Of a DNA stretch of 64,000 bases, positions 34,856 to 43,778 are shown in pieces. Under the pieces are notes generated by a model. It searched no databases. It was given only the letters and a program-made list of their open reading frames with translations, and had not been told where the DNA came from. Location: NCBI GenBank assembly GCA_029237695.1, contig CM055269.1, positions 27,252,956 to 27,316,955 of the forward strand. The letters are read 5' to 3'. Position numbers and translations under genes: made by a program. Source of the DNA: Conchocele bisecta (taxonomy: Eukaryota > Mollusca > Bivalvia > Lucinida > Thyasiridae). Numbering within the stretch: position 1 is the stretch's first letter; the number at the start of each line of letters is the position of its first letter.

Positions 34856-36151
34856 TCAGTAGAATGCTGAGACGTATCGACCATCTTCGATGTTGAGTTG
34901 TGCGTCTGTAATTATATATAAGTACACGTTCAATGGCCCATTTCCATCCGCCTCTTTGGTTATCTGGATCGTCACACCCTCGCTAGCGTTCTCAACTTGG
35001 CGTCCGCTACCGTGCATTTGGTCGTCGTCGCTGGCTCGCATGTCTAGCCATAACGCGTATCTGGTAGTCAGGAACTCCGCAAGGGAGACGCCCGAGAGCT
35101 TCAGGTCTTTGGCAACCGCGGCAACCTCCGGGGAGCGCTTAGAGCCGGAAGCAAACTGCTTTCTGACATCGTCCCACTGCTGGTGCGCGCGAAGACCCGC
35201 GCTGTAGAGTTGATTGGGGACTCCCTCGATCGTCACCTCGACCTTTGTGATTTTGGGGTTATAGAATTTGTCGGTTTTTCTAGCCCCTATCGCGAACCGA
35301 CCCTCCTCGAACAGCATCAGTATACCTTTCATCGAGCGGGCGGGTACATTGACATTAATATTCCACAATGTGTCGCTTTTGTCTTTCGTCATCTTGCGGT
35401 GGCGAAGAACTCGGTCGTAAAGTATGGCAACGCGCCCAGCGTACTGGGATCTGATCGATCGCGCGAGTTCGGGCATCGTGACCATGTCGTACTCCAGCGA
35501 AACATTATCGATCGTATACGTCGATGCCATGTCGGTGGCTATGAGAACTCGGACGTAGTCGTTGAACGTTAGTTCATATTCGAGGCGGTCCGCCAAAGCA
35601 CTCTGATAGTAGAGCATGTGGCTCTCCAGCAACTCGAAATCGAGCGGGATGTAGAAGTGGTTGCCGTAAGCGGCCGCGATCGCGTTGTCGCTCGCGACGT
35701 TATCTGCCTTGTCACCAGCCCCGATTCTAAGTCTGGTTACGTTCTAATTTTGGCTGGTGTCAACACCCTGATTGACAGCATTTTCGCACTCTTGCGCCGT
35801 CTTCCACAGGTCTTGGTAGCAATGGTAGACGTCGCTGTCGTCGATCGACATCACCTCATTACCAGACATCTTTATCTTGGTCTTCTTGACGATGGCGCGA
35901 CCCAGATTCTGAACGACGGTTCGGTCCACGTCCGTCGACGTCAGTGAAATAGTGAAAGCGAGGCGAACAGTCCCCGGCACAATGACGTCACTAGCTCCGA
36001 GGTTGGGGTAGCGGACTAAGAGCTGCTGGTTCTGGTCGATCGTCGATGGGTTGTTCGTAATAACGACACTCTGTCTCACGCCTTTTGCCCCGAGGGGCTC
36101 ACGCAGTCTGCGGTATGGATTGAGTTTGCGACCGTATTGACTCGAAGACAT
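34856..36151 (-). pseudogene. Major capsid protein (double jelly-roll type), one internal stop
   Basis: This would form the hexon shell. One frame runs from ATG at 36151 to 34856 (432 codons) with a TAG at 35744-35746 as the only break. After the stop the sequence reads NHFYIPLDFELLESH, a phrase typical of the capsid proteins of these elements, followed by LADRLEYELTFNDY. Most of the protein is predicted beta-rich with no membrane segment. I base the call on that motif and on the position next to the ATPase. It is divergent from the plus-strand coiled-coil gene with 56 bp between the two ATGs. Confidence 0.75.
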
Positions 36152-36207
36152 AATTTAGTAACTGTATTAAACCCGTATGGTTAAGTCTTTAATACATAAT
36201 TATAAAG
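36152..36207. promoter_or_regulatory. 56-bp divergent promoter between capsid and coiled-coil genes
   Basis: Only 56 bp, including TTAATACATAATTATAAAG, separates the two opposite start codons. Any promoter for both must lie here. Confidence 0.5.
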
Positions 36208-37457
36208 ATGGCTGATTACGATATTGACATGGATTACCTCGATGGTGATGATGATGACGAAACACCCTTCATAGATACTCCAGTTCCGGGAAATAGGTGG
36301 CGCTACCAACACCATTAGTCTAAGTCGGGAATTACTCGAGTCAGCTGTAGACGACTACTACAACAATTTGGCAGAAAAAGGTGTGGTCCCATCTGTCGGC
36401 CGCGACTACTCCAAGTTCGAATTGGATCTGCGTGGTAGGTTGCGACTAAAAGCATCAAATGTCCCGATCGTCAACATGAAGACCGGAAAACCCCTATCGC
36501 TGAACACCATTGCTGGAAAACGGGGCGGTGGCGAAATCATAAAGAACGAACTAGGATTCGTAGATTGGGCGCGTGGTAAAACAATTATGCCGACCCGCGC
36601 TGTAGAGACCCTACATTCTACAGACCAAATGATGGGGAAGACGGCCGCCGCGATAGAAACTGTCGATATTAGCGAGGTCCCTCGTGTAGCCACCGACGCT
36701 ATTCACACAATGGAGCTCAGCGAAAGCGAGATAGACGGAATACTCAGGACGATGAATGACCCACCGTTACCTCTTCGCGAACTCTGGGGTCTCGATAAGG
36801 CTATGCAAACAGTCCGGCGCGAATTGGTCCATAACCTCGCCAAACTCACGGCGCTGGATGAACATATCGCGTAGAAGAAAGGAAACTGGAGGAAGCCCGT
36901 GGCGATAGAGATTCTACCGAGCGGATCACCGAACGACTGCGGGCTTTGCGGGATGAAAGAGAAGCTCTCTTAGAGGCTGCATCGGCTTGCCGTGAGGCTC
37001 TCCGCACCCAAATAAGTCGGATCCGCGAAACAATCTCGAGGGTTCTGCACGAGGACACGACACTCGGTGAGCGTCTTCGCACTCTGTTCAGAGAGCAGGG
37101 TATCACAATAGTGAGCATCGTAACAGCTTTCGGATTATATCGACCATAGTTTTAGCTTTCACTGGTGGTGCAACTGCACCCACGCCAGCACCCGCACCAT
37201 CATCCGGTGGAGCTAAGGAGTGGGTAAAAAAACAACTAAAAATCTTAGCCAATCTCTTGTCTAAATTAGCTGGAAAGGTGGCTGCCGCACTGCCTGGGTT
37301 GATCGGAAGTATCGTTTCTTACTTGTTATCTATATTATCAAAAACAGCCGGATGGCTCGCCAAAAATACTTGGGCTTTAATCGTGGCGATCGCCGGTCTC
37401 CTACTATTCTTCGCCACCAATCGAGATTGGAAGTTCCTAAAACCAAAGCGCGAGTAG
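36208..37457 (+). pseudogene. Coiled-coil protein with hydrophobic C-terminus, broken
   Basis: I know this family as a frequent passenger of Maverick elements in cnidarian and mollusc genomes, function unnamed. Order: an acidic N-terminus (DGDDDDE), a globular part, a conserved LTALDEHIA word, a long charged coiled coil with RIRETISRVLHEDTTLGERL, FREQG, then two hydrophobic segments (AALPGLIGSIVSYLL, LIVAIAGLLLF). Frame changes occur near 36300, 36870 and 37130. Its 3' end overlaps the convergent membrane-protein gene by about 20 bp, an arrangement retained in element 2. A minor capsid or membrane-active role is possible by analogy only. Confidence 0.7.
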
Positions 37458-38219
37458 TCCGATTGCCACGAGGGCAACGACGAGCCCTAATTTCTCCTCC
37501 TCGTGGGTTGTGCTTCCAATCTCGATTGGTGTTTCCGCTCCTGTTCCAATCGCGATTGGATTCCGGGAACTCGATGGTGCATCCAATTTGTGAATTGGGG
37601 GTACTGGGGTGGGTGTATCCATTTTGTGTTTTGCGTAATAGGTTCCACTTACAACTCCGTGCCCGGACATCTTGGGTGGGAGCTTGATGATACCTGTGTT
37701 CACTTTCCCGTTGCGACCGATTTTTTGATTGGCGGTGGCGACTACGATCTCATTATTGTAACCGTCAACAGGGTCGTCTCGTAGTATCATATTGCTCGGC
37801 GCCATATAAAGACCTGTTCCAAATACGTAGTCTACTGGGGTGCGGGCAGTCTGCAAAACGTCTTGATAGTTCTGGATCGCCTTCTGGAGGTCCACCTTAG
37901 CTGAGATGGCGTCCTCAACAAGTGCCAAGAACTGTTTTTGTGCATCAAACGCCGTTCCCGTGCCCAGTATAGCACTGCGAGTTTGCTTCTGTGAGGCGAG
38001 GATGGCCCATACGTATATGCGAATGGAGTCGTTGAGGCGAATAACCCCGCCCTGCGTAAATCCAGTGCTTTTATCTAACATAAATGTGGTCCACGCATTT
38101 CGCATCTGTGGAGTATCACCCAGGTCTAGGTATTCCACGTGGGCTACTTTAGTAGGTAGCCAATGACAATAACCGTCTTTACACGCAAGCCCACCAAGCA
38201 CTTCATCACCGAACGTCAT
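37437..38219 (-). CDS. Structural candidate with C-terminal membrane anchor
   Basis: Open frame of 260 aa from the ATG at 38219 (an in-frame TTG lies at 38228). The family is not named to me. The middle is conserved with element 2 (TRSAILGTGTAFDAQKQFLA, DYVFGTGLYMAPSNMILRDD). A Pro/Ser-rich linker leads to a single C-terminal membrane helix (GLVVALVAIGLLALWF). It could be a virion membrane or vertex protein. In element 2 the equivalent region is the C-terminal half of a longer open frame. Confidence 0.6.
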   Translation of the reverse strand: MTFGDEVLGGLACKDGYCHWLPTKVAHVEYLDLGDTPQMRNAWTTFMLDKSTGFTQGGVIRLNDSIRIYVWAILASQKQTRSAILGTGTAFDAQKQFLALVEDAISAKVDLQKAIQNYQDVLQTARTPVDYVFGTGLYMAPSNMILRDDPVDGYNNEIVVATANQKIGRNGKVNTGIIKLPPKMSGHGVVSGTYYAKHKMDTPTPVPPIHKLDAPSSSRNPIAIGTGAETPIEIGSTTHEEEKLGLVVALVAIGLLALWF

Positions 38220-38246
38220 CGTATTCAACTTATAATTATATTTAGT

Positions 38247-38867
38247 TCATGTTGCCGTTTTTCTAACTGGTGGTGGGGTAGCTCCGCGAGCACTCCACAA
38301 CCCTGAGAAATATGCGGGCACTTTATCAAGATGCTCACCACTAACTAAGCCTTTAAGGTGAACTAACCGTAAACTGTTGGTTGGGGTGTATACTTTCTGT
38401 CTCCAGTCCGCGTCCTTTGGTACCAAATTCGTTACACAATCTTTCGAGCGCCTTACGGTCGTATATGCTGGAAATGGGATCCCAGCCGTCATCTTGAGGT
38501 AGTGAAATACCTAGTTCTTTGATAATCCTCCGAATAGTGTAATACACATGAAAGTTGTATACACTTCGGAGCATGACATTCTTGGATGTCAGATGGTCTT
38601 GATGTGAAACTCCACATCCGGCTGTTGCGCACCATACAGGTTCTGCCAGTTCATATGGGAAAAATCCCATCTTAGTATTACATCTTGGCTAGTAGTCTTT
38701 GGAACAACATATTTCTCAAACATGTTAGGGAAATTGGTGGCAAAGCCACTGTCCGGTCTAACTGTTACAGTTGGGTGTACAAGGAGGTTAACAACATCTT
38801 TTTGTGTGTATTTACCTCCGACCGCGTACTTTGCATTATAATTAAAGCTAAATGCTTTGGTATCCAT
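38247..38867 (-). pseudogene. Unknown structural candidate, frameshifted
   Basis: Starts at ATG 38867, 14 bp from the opposite start of the microprotein gene. The N-terminal 70 codons (AKYAVGGKYTQ, HPTVTVRPDSGFATNFP) match element 2 closely. Compared with element 2, 13 bp are missing near 38645, changing the frame, and a further change lies near 38420. The middle retains the conserved words CGVSHQDHLTSKN and GISLPQDDGWDPIS. It ends at 38247, 27 bp before the membrane-protein ATG. The family is unrecognised; position and conservation suggest a virion protein. Confidence 0.6.
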
Positions 38868-38881
38868 TGAACTATATTATT
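38868..38881. promoter_or_regulatory. 14-bp divergent start region
   Basis: Only TGAACTATATTATT lies between the ATG of the minus-strand structural gene and the ATG of the plus-strand microprotein. The equivalent gap in element 2 (61686-61699) is also 14 bp. Transcription start sites for each gene probably lie within the other gene's coding sequence. Confidence 0.6.
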
Positions 38882-39013
38882 ATGTTTGCTACTATCACTA
38901 ATGTTCAAAAAGAGAGTTGTGAACTTCAAATGTCAATCGACAACTGCTGCGGAAAACGCCGGGTCGGTCTCAGATCAATCACCTTCACGGTCGGGTGGCA
39001 GAATGTGAGGTAA
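38882..39013 (+). CDS. Conserved microprotein, 43 aa
   Basis: The open frame runs from ATG at 38882 to TAA at 39011. The core CCGKRRVGLRSITFTVGW is shared with a 42-aa frame at 61557-61685 in element 2. Differences between the two are mostly third-position (for example GTC/GTA, GGT/GGC, CTC/CTT), as expected for a translated sequence. The peptide has three Cys and a basic patch. It precedes the penton-like gene on the same strand; in element 2 its stop abuts the next ATG (TAAATG). The family is unknown. It might be a small virion or core peptide, but I have no direct evidence of function. Confidence 0.65.
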   Translation: MFATITNVQKESCELQMSIDNCCGKRRVGLRSITFTVGWQNVR

Positions 39014-39569
39014 GAGTGAAGGGTTTTACTGTGTGAAGGATGAACAACAAGTAGGGGTAAAACTGCCTCCCGGTCTGTGGAGTTTTAGACAGCTCAATGA
39101 TTTTGTCACCTCAGAGCTTGACGGTAGAATCAACCTCACAGTATCGAAGGCTACTGGACTTGCAACAATGACCATCAGCCCAGATAATAATGTAACGATG
39201 TCCCCGATGTTGAGTATTCAACTCGGTTTTAGAGAGACATACTCCGCAAATAAAGGAGTGTTTGTCTCGGGTGAGTACGTCGGTGATAACCCGGTGGACT
39301 TTGCCTTCACGAAAAATCTCAGGGTACACCTGGATCGAGTGAACACATCGTACAACATGGTAGACGGAGCTCCAAGCACATTACTGAAAGCCGTGCAAGC
39401 CAGTGATTGTTTCTTTGGGTAGACTGTGACCTTAGACTTCCCACGTCCCGAGATGAAAGTTTTGGAATCGGGACATATCCACGAATTTACGGTCTCTATT
39501 CTTGATGATCAAGCGAGAGAGTTGAAGAGCTATTACCCGATTTCGGTCGTTCTCGAAATTTCCAATTGA
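39014..39569 (+). pseudogene. Penton-like minor capsid candidate, 5'-truncated, one stop
   Basis: Homologous to the intact 216-aa protein at 60906-61556. The conserved part includes LPPGLW, NLRVHLDRVNTSYN, VDGAPSTLLKAV and the end YPISVVLEISN. The N-terminal 40-odd codons of the element 2 version have no counterpart and no ATG is present; the first possible start is GTG at 39033. A TAG at 39420-39422 interrupts it, and the frame resumes to 39569. The pattern (beta-strand rich, short, ending in a VVLEI strand) suits a single jelly-roll penton protein; this is inference from family resemblance. Confidence 0.6.
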
Positions 39570-39587
39570 GTATAGGTGCCCCAATAT

Positions 39588-39612
39588 TATAATTAATTTA
39601 AAGAAAATTATT
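39588..39612 (+). promoter_or_regulatory. AATTTAAAGAAAATT leader before the fiber gene
   Basis: TATAATTAATTTAAAGAAAA plus TTATT runs directly into the fiber ATG. The same AATTTTAAGAAAA core lies just before the starts of the ATPase (34810-34826) and small membrane-protein (33558-33580) genes, so it may be a shared late-type promoter or initiator. Confidence 0.45.
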
Positions 39613-40512
39613 ATGAGTATATACGGACCAGGTAGTTCTTCCAATTCCAATCGGGATTGGGTGACAGATTCAAAGAATTTGGAACCGGCAGAAGGGGGAT
39701 TCATCCCGACAGAGAGCGACTTTTTAACTACCGGAAAAATCAAGGCCCTGATCAATAAAACTATATCGGAGGTCACAAACGGGATTCACAGGAGTATGGC
39801 ACAGCTTAGAGTAGACGTCCTGACGACGACTGCAGAAATTCGCGAAGAGGCACATACAGGACTTAAGGATCTCGGTGGGAAAATAAACCAAATTGGAAAA
39901 GAGGATCATGCAGCACTTACTGAACTAGGTGAAAAAATAACAGAATTTCGGGAAGAGACCCGTACAGAGTTTACTGAAGTTTCTGATAAACTGAAACGTG
40001 TTCGTAGAGCCGCGAACAGAGCACTTGAGGAGACCTCTGAAAGGGTTCGTGTTGAGGCCCATACCGCTATCGGGGGTCTTGCCGGATTGTTGAACACATC
40101 TGTAGAGCAGTTTAATTTATTGAAAAAACAAAAACGTGTCATCACTGTTTGGGCTGAGAAGCGGGGCCCATTGAATGAGGGGCTCTATGAATATTCGTTC
40201 GGTGCCAAAGCGAACAATAAATATGGGGGATACACCATGACAGCTCCAGGTACGCTTCTCCGAATGGCTGTCTGCTCGGTTAATGCTAATGGTAAACCTG
40301 TGGGCGCGGTCATCGTAAATCTTGTAGTGGATGGGGAAGAACGGGGGGTTGGAGCCCATAAACTCACTGGACGCCCTTCAGGGGTGGTTTTGTTCGCCGG
40401 TGACGATCCAATTAGACTTTCCGAAGGTAGTGTTATTAACTTTGTTACGAAAATCGCTGACCCCGCGAGTTCTTCCACTATTGTTACATTGTTAATTGAA
40501 CTTGATTTGTAA
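39613..40512 (+). CDS. Fiber-like attachment protein with short shaft
   Basis: Intact 299-aa frame. The N-terminal 40 residues are a conserved tail (SIYGPGSSS, EPAEGGFIPTE), followed by a heptad-rich coiled-coil shaft to about residue 165 (GEKITEFREETRTEFTEVSD) and a C-terminal beta-rich head from about residue 175 (ITVWAEKRGPL, YEYSFGAKA, GGYTMTAPGTLLRMAV). A tail-shaft-head plan is that of trimeric fibers that recognise host cells in adenoviruses and phages. The head and tail are highly conserved with element 2, but the shaft is about 210 residues shorter. It is one of few open genes in element 1. Receptor binding is inference. Confidence 0.6.
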   Translation: MSIYGPGSSSNSNRDWVTDSKNLEPAEGGFIPTESDFLTTGKIKALINKTISEVTNGIHRSMAQLRVDVLTTTAEIREEAHTGLKDLGGKINQIGKEDHAALTELGEKITEFREETRTEFTEVSDKLKRVRRAANRALEETSERVRVEAHTAIGGLAGLLNTSVEQFNLLKKQKRVITVWAEKRGPLNEGLYEYSFGAKANNKYGGYTMTAPGTLLRMAVCSVNANGKPVGAVIVNLVVDGEERGVGAHKLTGRPSGVVLFAGDDPIRLSEGSVINFVTKIADPASSSTIVTLLIELDL

Positions 40513-40521
40513 AATTTAAGC

Positions 40522-41187
40522 ATGAACGAATCACCGCTGCCGAATACGCTTCCAATACCAACAATGTTGGATACCAATCCAATTCGCGAATTGGATGATA
40601 TTGGCGAAAGAAGTTCAGATTTTAGGTTGGATAATATCGTCGCTATGTAGGATATTTTAGTTAGAGAATGTGAAAATAGAAAAATAAATGCTAAAAAATA
40701 TAAGCGCGTTGCAAATTTAGCAGAGGCATCTAGTACGGTTCTGGCAGGTTTATCTGTGAGTATTATGAGTGGTGCGGGGACTGCTGCAACGCTATCTACA
40801 ATTGTAACAGTTCCAATTGCTGGGGTTTTGAGTGGAATTACAGTTTTATCTGGAGTACTTTGTATGGTAATGAGGGTGGCTGGTGTAAAACTTGAGAAAA
40901 AAAGTAGAAAACATGATAGAATATCAGTTCTCGCGAGGTCTAAGAAAAATAGCATCGACGTTATCGTGTCCAAAGCGTTGGCCGATAACGAAATATCAAA
41001 TTTAGAGTTTTAATCCGTGGTGGAAGAAATGGGGAGATAAGAAGAATTAAAAAATTATATTAGAATCAAAGCGCGCGCCACCATGCCCAAGATTGAGAGT
41101 ACAGATTGGGATAAATTTAGGGTAAAACTTGGAAATAAAGTCGGAGGAAATGTTACAGCACCACCATTCCGAAATTGTGATATTTGA
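40522..41187 (+). pseudogene. Hydrophobic helical protein, three internal stops
   Basis: One frame of 222 codons from ATG at 40522 to TGA at 41185, with stops at 40648 (TAG), 41011 (TAA) and 41038 (TAA). The middle has two adjacent hydrophobic helices (LAGLSVSIMSGAGTAATLS, GVLSGITVLSGVLCMV) followed by a basic helix (KLEKKSRKHDRISVLARSKK) and LVSKAL-like and EFESVVEEM-like segments. I know this as a frequent Maverick-associated family of unknown function in cnidarians and molluscs. A membrane-active role is possible. The homologue in element 2 is also broken, at different places. Confidence 0.7.
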
Positions 41188-41289
41188 TTACATAATTAAT
41201 TTTAATAAAATCTTAAAATTAATTATATTGGTGCAGTAAACAATTTATTAATAATAATGAACAATTTAAACAATTTAAAAAAAAATGAA

Positions 41290-41365
41290 AAGTTTTAGGT
41301 CCCACCGAGGCTCGAACCCGCGCCAGCAAAACTCTTCTGGGCCCACCCCGCTAAGCCTTCGCTTA
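41290..41365 (-). repeat. tRNA-like T-arm, probably a SINE remnant
   Basis: On the minus strand GCGGGTTCGAGCCTCGG forms a T-arm with four of five pairs, followed by TGGGACC. An anticodon arm and matching acceptor strand are not clear. A CTTCTCTTCTCTTCTC microsatellite and GGCTTAGCG repeats lie beside it. It occupies the gap between the hydrophobic gene and the terminal ORF. I favour a tRNA-derived SINE fragment over a functional tRNA gene. Confidence 0.4.
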
Positions 41366-41599
41366 AATCTCTTCTCTTCTCTTCTCTTTTTTCGGCTTAG
41401 CGAGGTGTGTCACGCTCACATCTCCTCCACCCCATCATTGGACCGATACCGCGGACCCCTCCTCTTCATTACCTCCATCCGCTATAATGTGTAGAGCGGC
41501 CAGAGTGAACTACATGTGGCGAAACCTGTCTCAGTGCTGAGACTACTGCTGGCGTCCCAGCAATGTTGGTGGAAATAAAAAAAAATTGTTATTTATTAT

Positions 41600-41970
41600 T
41601 AATTAATAAATTATTATATTAATTAATTAATATGTTTTCTATATAATAGGGGGTTTTCAGCTTTAATTTATAAATATTTTTTACAAAATTAATTAAATAA
41701 CGAACCATTCCGGAAATTCGTGAACTATATAACCCTCACTAAGTGTTTATAAACTGTGTACACACCACCTGTGTAAATCAATACCCCGTTTACATACCAT
41801 CGATAAGGAGAAATACACTCGGCTATAAATAACCGTGTGTGTACCGTCTGTTTACTTCGGCTATAAATACTTGTTCATAACCCGTGTAATTGGAACATTG
41901 TCATCTGCTTGGTGTTGTGATTACAACATAAATTAATTAGTAGTGTTTTTTCTGTTCAATAATAATTTTT
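41600..41970. other. AT-rich intergenic segment with CGGCTATAAATA repeats
   Basis: Two copies of CGGCTATAAATA (near 41821 and 41868) in a stretch with GTTTACTTCGGC and CCATCGATAAGG words. The corresponding element 2 segment at 58380-58640 carries the inverse words (TTTATAGCCGAGT, GATAGCCGAGGTAAACAGAC). The TATAAATA words could be TATA boxes. No gene is seen. Confidence 0.5.
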
Positions 41971-41974
41971 CAAT

Positions 41975-42313
41975 TTATTTATAAGCGATTTCGTAGAAAT
42001 GTATATTCGTAAACGAATTGTTGGGTTTTAACAATTTTATATAATACACCTTAGTTTCATATCCGATATGCATTATCCGTCTTAATGTTTGTATTTGCCT
42101 CTTGTATAGTTCGCATAATTGCCGGTATAATATTGTAAATGAAACGTTTTTATCGGAGCGTAATAAATTACGCTGATATTTCATGTATTCGATATCGCCT
42201 AGTGTTTTCAATTTATAGAATTTATATATAGGATTATAACCCCCGTATTCTTCGTAAACTTCTTCAACACAGACATTAAAAACTTTCAATTCCCATTGTA
42301 TTTTATTATCCAT
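41975..42313 (-). CDS. Terminal ORF family protein, 112 aa
   Basis: Intact frame from ATG at 42313. It belongs to a small family with two further members in element 2 (57305-57661 and 57714-58070). The shared core is IEYMKYQRNLLR, FTILYRQLC and a basic KRQIQTLR segment, ending NIHFYEIAYK. It is helical, rich in Tyr, Lys and Arg, with no signal or membrane segment. No known function comes to mind. It is closest to the second element 2 copy. It lies next to the right inverted repeat and points inward. All three copies are open while core replication genes have decayed. Confidence 0.65.
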   Translation of the reverse strand: MDNKIQWELKVFNVCVEEVYEEYGGYNPIYKFYKLKTLGDIEYMKYQRNLLRSDKNVSFTILYRQLCELYKRQIQTLRRIMHIGYETKVYYIKLLKPNNSFTNIHFYEIAYK

Positions 42314-42382
42314 TTTCTCTAATAATATTGATAGTATTTTTCTGTTAAATTTCCAATATATTTGGGACTACAATACCACCAC

Positions 42383-42578
42383 CAACTTTTAGTTGGTGGT
42401 ATCATTTCGACTCACTCTTTTCAAAATTATTTTCTCCAAAAAATCATAAATTTGCTGTCGGGAGACAATTTCCTCGTTAACCAATTTTTTGATTTTTCGG
42501 GGGTGGTGGGGGTAGTATAGAGGGGTGGACATTATACAACAGTAGGCGGTATCATTTTGACTCCCTCTATACTACTGT
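42383..42578. repeat. Element 1 right terminal inverted repeat
   Basis: The reverse complement of the left repeat, ending CCTCTATACTACTGT. It carries the same inner inverse of the tip and the same direct repeat of the GAGTCNAAATGATACC word. A CCACCAAC...GTTGGTGG palindrome lies just inside it (42372-42402). Confidence 0.9.
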
Positions 42579-42619
42579 TATGTAGATTTACATATTGCAT
42601 GATCATATTTATGAAAGGT

Positions 42620-43747
42620 CTTGGTTTGCAGATGTCGTTCTATGGAAAACGATTTAATTCGTATTGGCAATACTTTCTGCACTGTTTGTCGCAAAATTAA
42701 AACTCACGGGGAAATGAACATGAGCAATATAATATATCAACCTGCCGGTATTTTTATCAGAACATTTTGTAACAATTATACAATCATGTATGTCACATCG
42801 CCACATTTTCCCGACATTGACAGGTTTATGTATATATATTTGTTTTCAAATGGTAAACCCAATCAATTATCAAAAATTCAAACCCACACACATTTAAAAA
42901 TACACAGTAATGGATAATTTTGCCCTGAATGTTCTGTTGGCCACTTTTGATTTTAACAACTATACATTCCATTTTCTAAATAAATACGCATGCTGTCGCG
43001 CGGGCATCAGTCACGCAAATAACAAACATATGAAGGAATCTAGAAAGTACGGTTGATAAATGCGTACATTTATAAAATTTGAAGAAACTTATATAGAAAG
43101 AAAATCAGTACCGGCAGTAAATTCATAGACAGGATCGACACGGGTAGCCCACACAATAACATTTTTAAGCGGACATACCTAACAATATCTTCCTTCTCGG
43201 AGTGGGGGTCAGCGCAGGATTAACCCATAGACATCCTACCTGCTAGTACGGGGTACATGTACATAAGACCGTCCGCTACATCTATTCCGATTAATTCCTG
43301 AAAATGTATACATCAACATAAAGTTAGACACTTGACGTAGCCTACTGATTTGTATCTGTATCTGCAACCACTTGCAGGTACCTTCTAATGTCACTTAATT
43401 TTTAGCGACTTTAAAAAATATCACATTGCATCAGCCATTCGATTGCCGTTTGATAACTGTTAAATATTATTTTAATTGACCACTTGCAAATATGGTTATA
43501 TGAATGTATGGCATATATTTTAATAGTATTTTTGCAATCAGTGAATACCCTGATCAGGCTGCGCAGATGCACAGGTCTCCAACATTTACAAATTTAAGAA
43601 GTCCTGCTTTAGATCGTTGTTAATTTACTTACTACTAAACACTGGATGTCTGCGTGCTTTATTGTTTTTTTATCAAAGGGACGTTCTATTCGGAGGCGTG
43701 TATTTATTTATAAGGCAAAAACCAGGAGCGGATTCAGGATTGCAGCT

Positions 43748-43778
<31 letters not shown>

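Larger units (their letters stand above)
27014..42577. mobile_element. Element 1: complete Maverick/Polinton (adintovirus-like) insertion, decayed
   Basis: Inverted repeats of about 200 bp bound a 15.6-kb unit. It holds the diagnostic set of this group: protein-primed DNA polymerase B, retrovirus-type integrase, A32-like ATPase and double-jelly-roll-type capsid protein. TTATGT at 27008-27013 recurs at 42578-42583, a possible 6-bp target duplication of the size these elements make; it leaves 3-4 unmatched bases at the left end, so it is suggestive only. Polymerase, integrase, ATPase, capsid and several other genes carry stops or frameshifts, so the copy is defective. No Ulp1-type cysteine protease was recognised. 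Confidence 0.93.

Noticed and set aside
34349..35572. Plus-strand ORFs of 75-129 aa across the ATPase and capsid genes
   Set aside because: Shadows of the minus-strand genes, which carry the recognisable motifs.
41290..41365. tRNA gene on the minus strand
   Set aside because: Only the T-arm is convincing; acceptor and anticodon arms do not pair, so a SINE fragment is more likely.
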